Below, piece after piece: positions 1 to 8,019 of a stretch of DNA of 64,000 nt. Location of the stretch: contig CAJTRS010000002.1 in NCBI GenBank assembly GCA_910578805.1, forward strand, positions 1-64,000. Reading direction: 5' to 3'. Position 1 is the first letter of the stretch. The number at the start of each line of letters is the position of its first letter. The notes below the pieces were generated by a model. That model saw nothing but the letters and a program-made list of their open reading frames with translations, was not told where the DNA came from and made no database searches. Both the position numbers and the translations under genes were made by a program. Source of the stretch: an uncultured Muribaculaceae bacterium (lineage in GTDB: Bacteria > Bacteroidota > Bacteroidia > Bacteroidales > Muribaculaceae).

Positions 1-209
1 GCTGTAGTGATATCCGAGAGTTCACGGAGACTTCGACATCCGAGCAGTTGACCGAATATAAGGACAAGCAACTGTCCCCAATAAGACAACTGCCATCCGA
101 GGGTTCTGTCCTCAACCTTATTTTTGGTACGATGCTCCATGATTCTTTCAAATTTGCGTTTTGGCAAAAAGTCAACAATCTGGCTGAAAATGTATCGTCC
201 TGCATTCAT
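1..209 (-). CDS. IS4-type transposase (DUF4372 N-terminus), cut by the window edge
   Basis: Reading the minus strand from an ATG at 209, 69 codons stay open to the window edge. The translation begins MNAGRYIFSQIVDF and continues with FLPKRKFERIMEHR, then GQLLVLIFGQLLG and RSLREL. This pattern (start, FxPxRxFxRI, a Trp-rich stretch, QLLxxxFGQL, SLREL) is the N-terminal DUF4372 domain of IS4-family transposases common in Bacteroidales. The DDE catalytic domain would lie to the left, outside the window, so intactness cannot be judged. A plus-strand frame also open through this stretch has no recognisable protein and is treated as its shadow. The element sits upstream of the GH92 genes and points away from them. 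Confidence 0.8.
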   Translation of the reverse strand, partial: MNAGRYIFSQIVDFLPKRKFERIMEHRTKNKVEDRTLGWQLSYWGQLLVLIFGQLLGCRSLRELSDITT

Positions 210-300
210 GAAAAATTGGGGAACCGAGTTTTAAGGCTCCAACCCCAATATAATCATTTGAAAAGTGCGACAAGGTTTGCAGGCCTGAAAATCGCGTAAC
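1..300 (-). mobile_element. 5' end of an IS4-family insertion sequence
   Basis: The transposase start at 209 implies that the terminal inverted repeat of the element lies a short way to the right, probably between about 230 and 310. I cannot fix the exact end because the partner inverted repeat and the target duplication are outside the window. The stretch 210-300 is non-coding leader; base composition becomes clearly more AT-rich after about 300, which fits a junction near there. The boundary is inference. Confidence 0.5.
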
Positions 301-478
301 CAACATGAATACAGAGTTTAATAATTTCGCATTAACAGATTTTAAAAGACGCCAGTGATTGGTTAATATTAGTTTTACAAAAATACGTTTAGAATTCCAA
401 ATTGTGTGTTAGCAAAAGTTAAATAATGGAAATGTGCCCAATTTATACTGTTGCGTGTAAGTTTTTCCGGATTATGGA

Positions 479-509
479 TTTTCTATATATGGAATTGTAA
501 GTATATTTG
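479..509 (+). promoter_or_regulatory. Candidate promoter of the GH92 pair
   Basis: TATATTTG at 502-509 matches the Bacteroidota -7 element TAnnTTTG. The upstream position expected for TTTG carries only a T-rich imperfect match near 479-483. The start codon at 554 lies about 45 bases downstream. The rest of 300-553 is AT-rich non-coding DNA in which I see no gene. Confidence 0.4.
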
Positions 510-553
510 TGATTTGAATTATCAACTTATCACCTAATACCTAATTGTTTTTT

Positions 554-2812
554 ATGTCAAAATATATTTCGGTGGCTGCGGCAATGGTGCTTGCCGCGGC
601 GTCGGCATCGGCTGCCGATGATTATACCCGGTGGGTCGATCCTTTTGTAGGCACCACTAATTTCGGCACCACAAATCCGGGAGCCATAGTGCCTAACGGA
701 ATGATGTCGGTAGTGCCTTTCAATGTGATGGGGTCCGACGAAAACGTATATGACAAGGACGCCCGTTGGTGGTCAACGCCTTATGAGTTTCATAACAAGT
801 TTTTTACCGGTTTTGCCCATGTGACCCTGAGCGGTGTGGGGTGTCCTGAACTCGGTTCGTTGCTGACCATAGCCACCACAGGTGAGCTTGAACCTGATTA
901 CAAACAGTACGGCACTGGTTATACTGCTGAAAAAGCCGTGCCGGGATATTATTCCAACCGTCTCGTCAAATACGACATACTGACCGAAGCCACGGCCACC
1001 AAGCGCACATCGGCCGAGCGATATACCTTTCCCGGAGGCAAAGGCAACATATTGCTCAACCTCGGCGAAGGGCTTACAAACGAGAGCGGTGCCACTGTGC
1101 GCAGGGTGAGCGACACCGAGATCGAGGGATCGAAGCTCATGGGCACTTTCTGTTACAATCCCCAGAAAGTCTTCCCCATATATTTCGTGATGAGAGTGGA
1201 CCGTAAGCCCGATGCTTCGGGTTATTGGAAGATGCAGCGTCCCATGACCGGGGTGGAGGCCGAATGGACTCCCGACAACGGTACATACAAGATATATACC
1301 CAGTACGGACGGGAGCTTTCAGGCGATGACATTGGCTATTGGTTCTCCTATGAGAATCTGAAGCCGGGCGAGCAGGTGGAAGTGCGCATGGGAGTGTCGT
1401 TTGTGTCAGTGGCAAACGCACGCGAGAACCTCGACAAGGAGCAGATGTCTATGTCTTTCGATGAGATTGCCGCCAAGGCTCACGACACATGGAACGCCGA
1501 TCTGGGACGCATTAGGGTGAAAGGTGGTACGGACGAACAGAAAAAGGTGTTCTATACCGGCTTGTATCATGCGCTGATCCACCCCAATGTGCTTAATGAT
1601 GTCAACGGTCAGTATCCTCTGATGGAAAGTTTCGGAGAGGGCACATTGACCGGGGGACACGAACGTTACACCGTGTTCTCTCTGTGGGACACATACCGCA
1701 ACGTGCATCAGCTGATGACATTGGTGTATCCCGAACGTCAGACCGATATGGTGCGTTCGATGATAGATATGTCGAAAGAATGGGGTTGGCTGCCCAAGTG
1801 GGAGCTTTACGGTCGCGAGACATTTACAATGGAGGGCGATCCGGCACTTCCCGTCATAATAGATACATGGCGCAAAGGTCTGCGCGACTATGATATGGAC
1901 GCAGCTTATGAGGCTATGAAGAAATCGGCCACCACACCCGGAGCGTTCAATCCCATGCGCCCTGACATAGACCCGTATATACAGAAGGGCTATGTGCCGC
2001 TCGGAGCCCATGCCGGCGATCTTTCGGGTGACAATTCAGTGTCGCATGCACTGGAATATTATGTGGCCGACAACGCTTTGGCGTGGCTTGCAGAAGAGCG
2101 TGGCGACAAAGATTTCGCCGCCGAGCTGCGCAAGCGGGCCAAAGGCTATCGCAATTACTATTCAAAGGAGAGCGGCACTCTGCGCCCGATCAACAAAGAC
2201 GGTTCTTTCCTTACCCCCTTTGATCCCCGGCAGGGAGAGAACTTCGAGGCAGTGCCCGGATTCCACGAGGGCAGTGCGTGGAACTATACGTTTTTCGTGC
2301 CGCACGATGTGGAGGGTCTGGCCAAGCTGATGGGAGGCAAACGCAAGTTTGTCGATAAGCTCCAGATGGTGATGGATACCGGGCTTTATGATCCGGCCAA
2401 CGAGCCCGACATAGCATATCCCTATCTGTTCAGCCGTTTCTCAGGCGAGGAGTGGCGCACTCAGAAGGAGGTGAACCGTCTGCTCGGGAAATACTTCACC
2501 ACAAAACCCGACGGCATTCCCGGCAATGACGACACCGGCACCATGTCGGCATGGGCTGTGTTTTCCATGATGGGATTCTATCCCGACTGCCCCGGCGAGC
2601 CGTTCTACACCATAACATCGCCGGTGTTTGACAGTGTGGAGATAGATACAGCCGATGGTACCCTCACGATAGAGACCGAGCGCGAAAGCCCGTCGTCGAT
2701 ATATATCGATAAGATGACACTTGGCGGGAAACCACTTAAAAAGTACCGCATATCGCACGATGATCTTATCGGCGGAAAAAATCTGACATTCAAATTAAAG
2801 GACAATAAATAA
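554..2812 (+). CDS. GH92 family alpha-mannosidase, secreted
   Basis: A 752-residue exo-acting, calcium-dependent alpha-mannosidase of glycoside hydrolase family 92, the family that trims alpha-1,2/1,3-linked mannose from N-glycans or yeast mannan. A signal peptide (MSKYISVAAAMVLAAASASA) is followed by the N-terminal beta-sandwich opening WVDPFVGT. The (alpha/alpha)6 catalytic part carries FHEGSAWNYTF with the likely acid Glu572, and GNDDTGTMSAW with the likely base pair Asp659/Asp660. The ATG at 554 is chosen because a TTG nine bases upstream would add only three residues before the signal peptide. It ends 14 bases before a second GH92 gene, so the two are probably co-transcribed. No SusC/SusD pair is adjacent. 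The exact linkage specificity cannot be read from sequence alone. Confidence 0.95.
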   Translation: MSKYISVAAAMVLAAASASAADDYTRWVDPFVGTTNFGTTNPGAIVPNGMMSVVPFNVMGSDENVYDKDARWWSTPYEFHNKFFTGFAHVTLSGVGCPELGSLLTIATTGELEPDYKQYGTGYTAEKAVPGYYSNRLVKYDILTEATATKRTSAERYTFPGGKGNILLNLGEGLTNESGATVRRVSDTEIEGSKLMGTFCYNPQKVFPIYFVMRVDRKPDASGYWKMQRPMTGVEAEWTPDNGTYKIYTQYGRELSGDDIGYWFSYENLKPGEQVEVRMGVSFVSVANARENLDKEQMSMSFDEIAAKAHDTWNADLGRIRVKGGTDEQKKVFYTGLYHALIHPNVLNDVNGQYPLMESFGEGTLTGGHERYTVFSLWDTYRNVHQLMTLVYPERQTDMVRSMIDMSKEWGWLPKWELYGRETFTMEGDPALPVIIDTWRKGLRDYDMDAAYEAMKKSATTPGAFNPMRPDIDPYIQKGYVPLGAHAGDLSGDNSVSHALEYYVADNALAWLAEERGDKDFAAELRKRAKGYRNYYSKESGTLRPINKDGSFLTPFDPRQGENFEAVPGFHEGSAWNYTFFVPHDVEGLAKLMGGKRKFVDKLQMVMDTGLYDPANEPDIAYPYLFSRFSGEEWRTQKEVNRLLGKYFTTKPDGIPGNDDTGTMSAWAVFSMMGFYPDCPGEPFYTITSPVFDSVEIDTADGTLTIETERESPSSIYIDKMTLGGKPLKKYRISHDDLIGGKNLTFKLKDNK

Positions 2813-2826
2813 CTGTTAATCTAAAA

Positions 2827-5001
2827 ATGAGACTATCACATCTTCTGTTTTTATCCCCCCTGTTGCTGGCTTCGTGTGCCGGAACTTCCGATGAAGCGCA
2901 GCCGGAAAACTATGTCGGTTATGTTGACACTGCCATAGGTACCGGCGGTCACGGACATGTATTCATGGGCGCCAATGTGCCGTTCGGCATGGTGCAGCTC
3001 GGCCCCACGAGCATACCCCAGACCTGGGACTGGTGCTCGGGTTACCATGACAGCGATTCCACCGTTATTGGATTCTCACACACACATCTTGAGGGTACAG
3101 GCATAGGCGATCTGTTTGATGTCACCGTGATGCCTGTGGTCGGAGAGGTCACTTATGCCCGCGGCACCGAGGACGATCCTCAGTCGGGTCTGTGGTCATA
3201 CGGCGAGCGCTCAAAACAGGTGTCACGTCCGGGTTATTATTCCGTGCCTCTTGCGCGTTACGGTGTGTTGGCCGAACTTACGGCTACCAACCGAGTGGGT
3301 ATGCACCGTTACACATTCCCTAAGTCAGATAGTGCGGCCATAGTGTTTGACCTTGAAAACGGCGGCTGCTGGGATAAGGCTACCGCTACATATATGGAAG
3401 CTGACGGCGATAACCGGATTGTTGGTTACCGCAACTCCACCGGCTGGGCCAAGGACCAGAAGGTGTTCTTTGTGGCAGAGTTCTCAAAGCCGTTCAAGTC
3501 ATTTGAGCCCAAGGGTGACCACGGCATGTACGGCCGCGTCAACTTCTCTACTGACTCGGCCGAGCAGGTGATGTTGAAAGTGGCGCTGTCGCCGGTGTCG
3601 ATCGACGGAGCCAAGGCCAACCTTGCCGCTGAACTTCCCGGCTGGGATTTCGATGCTGTGGCCAATACCGCTTCTGATGTGTGGAATTCCGAACTCGGCA
3701 AGGTGCGTATAAAGACTTCCGATGCCGATGCCCGCAAGAAATTCTACACCGCGCTTTACCATACCATGATAGTGCCCGCCACTTTCAGCGATGTGACCGG
3801 TGAATACCGCGGTGCTGACGGGGAGGTCTATAAGAGTGATGCTACGCAATATACCATATTCTCGCTGTGGGACACCTACCGTGCACAGATGCCGTTGATG
3901 TCCATACTTCAGCCCGTGCGCAATGCGGAGATGGTCAATACCATGCTCGATATATTCGACCGTCAGGGACGCCTGCCCGTATGGCATCTGTGGGGCAACG
4001 AGACCGACTGCATGGTGGGCAATCCCGGTATTATCCCCGTGGCCGATGCCATAGTCAAAGGCATAGAGGGTGTGGACCGCGACCGTGCGTATAAGGCTAT
4101 CCTTGCCACTGCCGCCGACACCGCCCGCGGAGGAGGCTTGCGCCAGCACTACGGTTTCATTCCGGCCAATCTGTTCAACGAGGCCATAGCCTATGATATG
4201 GAGTATGCCGTGGCCGACGGTGCCGTGGCCAATGCCGCCAAGACTATGGGCGACCAGGCCAATGCCGCCAAGTTTACGGAACGTAGCCGATCTTACCGCA
4301 ACTATCTCGACAAGGCCACCGGATTTGTACGTGGCCGTATGGCCGACGGTTCCTGGCGCACTCCGTTTGACCCCAATGCCACCACACACCGCGAAGATGA
4401 TTACTGCGAGGGCAACGCATGGCAATACACATGGCTTGCTCCGCAGGATCTGGAAGGTCTTGTGGACTTCTTCGGCTCGAAGGAGGCAACTGTAAGCCGT
4501 CTAGACTCGCTGTTTGCCACAAGTTCCGAACTTACAGGCGACAATGCCTCGCCCGATATCACCGGCCTGATCGGTCAGTATGCCCACGGCAATGAACCGG
4601 GTCATCACACCATATATCTCTATACCATGCTCGGTGCTCCTGACAAGGCTGCCGACCGTATCCGTCAGGTGCTCGATGAATTCTACACGGTGATACCCGA
4701 CGGTCTTGCCGGCAACGAGGACGCAGGCCAGATGTCGGCGTGGTATATACTTTCGTCGCTCGGATTCTATCCGGTCGAGCCTGCCGGTGCGCGTTACTGG
4801 TTCGGGTCGCCCATATTCGATGAGGCCGAGATCAATGTGCCCGGTGGCAAGTTTGTGGTAAAGACGGTGAACAATTCGCCCGATAACAAATACATACGTG
4901 GTGTGAAACTCAACGGTAAGGATCACGACAAGATGTACATAATGCACGATGACATCATGCGTGGCGGAGAGCTCGTGTTTGAAATGGGCCCTGCAAAATA
5001 A
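2827..5001 (+). CDS. GH92 family alpha-mannosidase, lipoprotein
   Basis: A second GH92 enzyme of 724 residues, directly behind the first. The N-terminus is a lipoprotein signal (lipobox LLASC, acylated Cys17), so this copy is expected to be membrane anchored whereas its partner has an ordinary signal peptide. Family hallmarks are YVDTAIGTGGHGH near the mature N-terminus, YCEGNAWQYTW (likely acid Glu528) and GNEDAGQMSAWYILSSLGF (catalytic Glu631/Asp632 region). The second acidic position is GNED here and GNDD in the neighbour, which suggests they diverged long ago instead of being a recent duplication. It probably acts on mannose-containing glycans reaching the periplasm or cell surface. Confidence 0.95.
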   Translation: MRLSHLLFLSPLLLASCAGTSDEAQPENYVGYVDTAIGTGGHGHVFMGANVPFGMVQLGPTSIPQTWDWCSGYHDSDSTVIGFSHTHLEGTGIGDLFDVTVMPVVGEVTYARGTEDDPQSGLWSYGERSKQVSRPGYYSVPLARYGVLAELTATNRVGMHRYTFPKSDSAAIVFDLENGGCWDKATATYMEADGDNRIVGYRNSTGWAKDQKVFFVAEFSKPFKSFEPKGDHGMYGRVNFSTDSAEQVMLKVALSPVSIDGAKANLAAELPGWDFDAVANTASDVWNSELGKVRIKTSDADARKKFYTALYHTMIVPATFSDVTGEYRGADGEVYKSDATQYTIFSLWDTYRAQMPLMSILQPVRNAEMVNTMLDIFDRQGRLPVWHLWGNETDCMVGNPGIIPVADAIVKGIEGVDRDRAYKAILATAADTARGGGLRQHYGFIPANLFNEAIAYDMEYAVADGAVANAAKTMGDQANAAKFTERSRSYRNYLDKATGFVRGRMADGSWRTPFDPNATTHREDDYCEGNAWQYTWLAPQDLEGLVDFFGSKEATVSRLDSLFATSSELTGDNASPDITGLIGQYAHGNEPGHHTIYLYTMLGAPDKAADRIRQVLDEFYTVIPDGLAGNEDAGQMSAWYILSSLGFYPVEPAGARYWFGSPIFDEAEINVPGGKFVVKTVNNSPDNKYIRGVKLNGKDHDKMYIMHDDIMRGGELVFEMGPAK

Positions 5002-5036
5002 TTCCTGACCGCTGTTTCCTGTAAAAAGTTCTATTT

Positions 5037-5081
5037 AAAGTTTGTCATACAAAAACCAAGCAGTTTTGTATGACAGACTTT
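5037..5081 (+). terminator. Long hairpin between GH92 operon and PH-domain gene
   Basis: Arms 5037-5054 and 5064-5081 pair over 18 bases with one G-T pair and a 9-base loop. No T-run follows, so it is not a classical intrinsic terminator. It may end or stabilise the GH92 mRNA. It finishes only 13 bases before the next start codon, so on a read-through transcript it would also crowd the ribosome site of the downstream gene. Confidence 0.6.
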
Positions 5082-5094
5082 AGCAATATAATAT

Positions 5095-5526
5095 ATGAAA
5101 AAGTACAACGGTACCAGATATAATTCGCTATGGGACAGCTCTACGTGGGCTATCGTGGCTATTGTCGCGGCATGCTGCTTGGTTCCTTGTTTTCTTGACG
5201 ATGGTATATGGGTAGCTATTATATGTTTGGCGATGTGGGCCTTTGTCTTATTGACACTTATTGGTATTTATTACAAGATTGACGGCGATAAACTGGTGGT
5301 GTATTCATTCTTCATTCCTACAGCGTATCCCATTGACAAGATCAAGGAGATAAAGCCGACCAAGAGTGTGCTTTCCGCGCCGGCTACATCGCTATCCCAT
5401 AGGCTGGCGATCTCATTCACCGACCGAAGGATTATGAAGAGCACCATGCCGCTCATAATATCACCTGTGCGCCAAAGGGAGTTTTTATGTCAGCTTCTTG
5501 CTGTCAATCCGGATATACGGCATTGA
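5095..5526 (+). CDS. Small membrane protein with bacterial PH-like domain
   Basis: A 143-residue protein with two hydrophobic segments (about 17-36 and 39-60) followed by a soluble part of about 80 residues. The soluble part has the beta-rich pattern of bacterial PH-like domains: YKIDGDKLVVYSFF, then PIDKIKEIKPT and later IISPVRQREFL. Such proteins occur widely in Bacteroidota with no established function. The start ATG follows the long hairpin by 13 bases and no clear TAnnTTTG box was found, so expression may depend on read-through from the GH92 genes. Family assignment is by pattern only. Confidence 0.75.
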   Translation: MKKYNGTRYNSLWDSSTWAIVAIVAACCLVPCFLDDGIWVAIICLAMWAFVLLTLIGIYYKIDGDKLVVYSFFIPTAYPIDKIKEIKPTKSVLSAPATSLSHRLAISFTDRRIMKSTMPLIISPVRQREFLCQLLAVNPDIRH

Positions 5527-5586
5527 ATAGATATGCATGAATTGATGAACTTATTGGTGTCTGGACTTATCAGGCAGAATTTATAA

Positions 5587-5634
5587 CAGAGAGTGCCGCA
5601 GACTCCGTTAATGTCGGGTCTGCGGCACTCTCTC
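5587..5634. terminator. Bidirectional terminator hairpin
   Basis: AGAGTGCCGCAGAC and GTCTGCGGCACTCT form a 14-bp GC-rich stem around 5591-5630, between two convergent genes (ends at 5526 and 5671). The flanking bases extend the pairing with a two-base bulge. Confidence 0.75.
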
Positions 5635-5670
5635 TGTTGGTGAGCGGTTATTTATTATATGTCTGTGCGG

Positions 5671-7413
5671 TTATTTTGCTGTCCGGGGTGTGTTGCGTTT
5701 GAGCATGAAGCTGACGGGCAGTGTGTAGAATACATTGACAGGCTTGCCGTCAACTTTTGCGGCCACGAACTTGTCCAGCGTGCCTACCACGCGGAGAGCC
5801 TCGGCATCGAGTTCCGGTGTAACGGAGCGTACCACTTTCGGGTCACGTACATTTCCTTCGGTGTCCACAGTGAACCTAACCACCACTTTGCCTTCCACAC
5901 CCTGTTTCATGGCCTTTTCAGGGTAACGCAGATTTTTTGCCAGATGCTGTATCAGTCCATTTTCTCCGCCGGGATATTTAGGCATTACCTCCTCGGCTGA
6001 CATTTTTTTATTATTGTCGGATTTCGGTTCGGGGGTGCTTAATTTGAAGTTGATCGGCAGGGTATAGAGGACATTTACAAGTTTGCCGTTTTGCCGTCCG
6101 GGTATGAACTTAGGCAGTGACTTCGCCACTCTGACAGCTTCGGCATCAAGATCGGGATCGACCGGGCGAGCAACACATACGTCGCGTACCGCACCGTCTT
6201 TGCCCACAATAAACTGAACGATGACATTGCCCTGAACGCATTTGTCCATCGCCTTTTCGGGATAGCGTACGTTGTCGCAGATGTATCTGAGCAGTGCTTC
6301 AAGACCGCCAGGAAATTCGGGTAATATATCCACGGCTTCAAACACATTGCCATCGTAATCGATGTTCATTACAGGCTCTCGGGTTTCTGTCACGTCATCG
6401 GTATAGGCGGCCACCACCGTTTCGTCCAGTGTTCCCGAATAGACAGGTGTTGTTGATTGCTCCGGTGAGGAGTTTTCACTAACTTTGTAACTCGAAGAGC
6501 TCAGTGTGGCTTCGGAGGCTCCTTGCAGAACTGATGCCACGGCAGGCAGATTGGTCACAGTCAGTGCCGCTGCCAGTGATGGCACGAGCACCATGGCGCG
6601 CAAGCGGCGCGCTTTGCTTGATTTTTGATTGTACATCATAGTGATACGTTTTTTAAGTTTGCTGTGATTCAGGCTGTTGGCAAGTGACGGAAATCTCGCG
6701 CCGACAGCCTTTTTTATTAATAGCATCTGATAGTCCTTTATGTCGGCTCCCGAACGGATCACCGCATCGTCGGCCTGATATTCATGTACGCTTTTCAGCT
6801 CTTCACGCATCAGCCATGCCGCCGGATTGAACCATTGCAGCGCGCATACGGCCTGAGCTGCAAGCAGGTCTATGTAGTGGTGCAGTCTTATGTGACTCTT
6901 CTCATGGAGTATTATGAGATGGCCGGCCGATTCGTAATCCTTGTCGGTCATGACTATGGTGCGCATGAAACTGAACGGTGCTATCCGTGACTTTTCGGAT
7001 ACTACCATGATTCGGCAGCCGTCGGTTTCCACCCTGTGCCCGCATCGTATTATACTCACCAGTTGCCACAGGGTATGGGCAGTGTAGAGTGCCACAACAG
7101 ATATTCCGGTCAGATATATCGTAAGTAATATCCGTAGCAGCATCGCGTGATCCGTAGCCGACTCTTCGGCAGGATCGGTGACAGCCATGGTGACTGTGCC
7201 GAGGTCTATGGCGGTTTCGGTTACGGGAGCCGTCCACAGGCCGTCAAATGCATATGAGGCCGGAAGCCAGCCCAACGAAATTATGTATATGCACCATAGG
7301 ATTATTCGGTTAAGGCGCGGCTGCTTTTCAGCCGACATCACCCACTTGTAGGCAAGATAGAGCACAGAGAGCAATATCGATGAATATATGGAATAGGAAA
7401 ATAGTGTGCCCAT
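5671..7413 (-). CDS. M56/BlaR1-type membrane protease with two TonB C-terminal domains
   Basis: A 580-residue sensor-type protein. Residues about 1-120 hold three hydrophobic segments. The metalloprotease motif HEKSH (170-174) with HEYQADD (210-216) is that of peptidase family M56 (BlaR1/MecR1). A further membrane segment lies at about 271-292. Instead of a penicillin-binding sensor domain, the outer part carries two TonB C-terminal domains (about 361-458 and 474-571), each with the pattern PxFPGG, RYPEKAM, G.V.V.F.V, D...V and LP..F. It starts 19 bases after a BlaI-type repressor gene, so the pair forms a two-gene regulatory operon. By analogy with BlaR1, a signal would activate the protease and lead to loss of the repressor; what the TonB-like domains bind is unknown. 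Confidence 0.9.
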   Translation of the reverse strand: MGTLFSYSIYSSILLSVLYLAYKWVMSAEKQPRLNRIILWCIYIISLGWLPASYAFDGLWTAPVTETAIDLGTVTMAVTDPAEESATDHAMLLRILLTIYLTGISVVALYTAHTLWQLVSIIRCGHRVETDGCRIMVVSEKSRIAPFSFMRTIVMTDKDYESAGHLIILHEKSHIRLHHYIDLLAAQAVCALQWFNPAAWLMREELKSVHEYQADDAVIRSGADIKDYQMLLIKKAVGARFPSLANSLNHSKLKKRITMMYNQKSSKARRLRAMVLVPSLAAALTVTNLPAVASVLQGASEATLSSSSYKVSENSSPEQSTTPVYSGTLDETVVAAYTDDVTETREPVMNIDYDGNVFEAVDILPEFPGGLEALLRYICDNVRYPEKAMDKCVQGNVIVQFIVGKDGAVRDVCVARPVDPDLDAEAVRVAKSLPKFIPGRQNGKLVNVLYTLPINFKLSTPEPKSDNNKKMSAEEVMPKYPGGENGLIQHLAKNLRYPEKAMKQGVEGKVVVRFTVDTEGNVRDPKVVRSVTPELDAEALRVVGTLDKFVAAKVDGKPVNVFYTLPVSFMLKRNTPRTAK

Positions 7414-7432
7414 GGTGTGTTGTTTTTATGGG

Positions 7433-7825
7433 TTATTGTTTCCTGTGGTTGTTGCGTGACTCCACCATGTCTATTATCTCCCGTAGCTCGTCAACTGATA
7501 TTTTCTCTTCTTCCACCAATGCCGACACGGCGCTTTTGTAGGAATTGTTGAAAAAGTTGCCCACGAGAGTCCTGAGCGAGCGTTCGCGGAAATCCTCCTT
7601 GCGTGCCACTGCATGATACCGGTGGCTGCCGCCTATGGCCTCATGTGCCACGTGGCCTTTCTCTTCGAGTATTCTTACTATGGTTGACACAGTGTTGACG
7701 TGAGGGCGAGGCTCGGGATAGCGCTCGAGCATCTCGCGTACGAACATGGGGCCTCCGTCCCATAGCATCTGCATTATCACAAGCTCCTTCTCGGTGAGTA
7801 TCTGTGGTTTTCTTCCTGCTTTCAT
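7433..7825 (-). CDS. BlaI/MecI/CopY family transcriptional repressor
   Basis: A 130-residue winged-helix protein with the BlaI pattern: LTEKELVIMQMLWDGGPMFVREML at the N-terminus, HVNTVSTIVRILEEKGHV as recognition helix and wing, then a helical dimerisation tail with KISVDELREIIDMV. Homologues bind DNA as dimers and are inactivated when the partner M56 protease is triggered. It is the first gene of the operon with the M56-TonB gene. The upstream DNA carries a periodic set of ACTAA/TTAGT half-sites that overlap the likely promoter, consistent with autorepression. Confidence 0.92.
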   Translation of the reverse strand: MKAGRKPQILTEKELVIMQMLWDGGPMFVREMLERYPEPRPHVNTVSTIVRILEEKGHVAHEAIGGSHRYHAVARKEDFRERSLRTLVGNFFNNSYKSAVSALVEEEKISVDELREIIDMVESRNNHRKQ

Positions 7826-7901
7826 ATTTTTATGAAAATAATAATGTTGTACGATGAGGTGCAGTGCACCGATCAGTATAAACCGGTATCAGGTCGTGGT
7901 G

Positions 7902-7946
7902 CAAAGTTGTGACTAAAAAATTAGTTATGCAACTAATTAATTAGTT
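7902..7946 (-). promoter_or_regulatory. Promoter and putative BlaI operator array
   Basis: On the minus strand CAACTTTG (7909-7902) is one mismatch from the -7 element. Upstream of it lie four alternating half-sites: ACTAA (7912-7916), TTAGTT (7921-7926), AACTAA (7931-7936) and TTAGTT (7941-7946). The last two form a perfect 16-base palindrome. Centres are about 10 bp apart, one helical turn. The array covers the -33 position, a typical place for a repressor. Of the gap 7826-8019, the remainder shows nothing I can name. Confidence 0.6.
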
Positions 7947-8019
7947 TTATGGTGTTAAAAAATGTTGTCGATGTGGAATCGGTGGCTGCCGATGGGTTGC
8001 GCGTAGCAATGCTTATGGC

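Noticed and set aside
48..299. Plus-strand frame of 83 codons at the left edge
   Set aside because: It starts at TTG, has no recognisable motif and lies antisense to a clear transposase N-terminus.
3499..4425. 308-codon frame antisense to the second GH92 gene
   Set aside because: Low-complexity translation and full overlap with a gene that has all family motifs.
5671..7825. Interpretation as a beta-lactam resistance (blaR1-blaI) locus
   Set aside because: No penicillin-binding sensor domain and no beta-lactamase gene nearby; the outer part is TonB-like.
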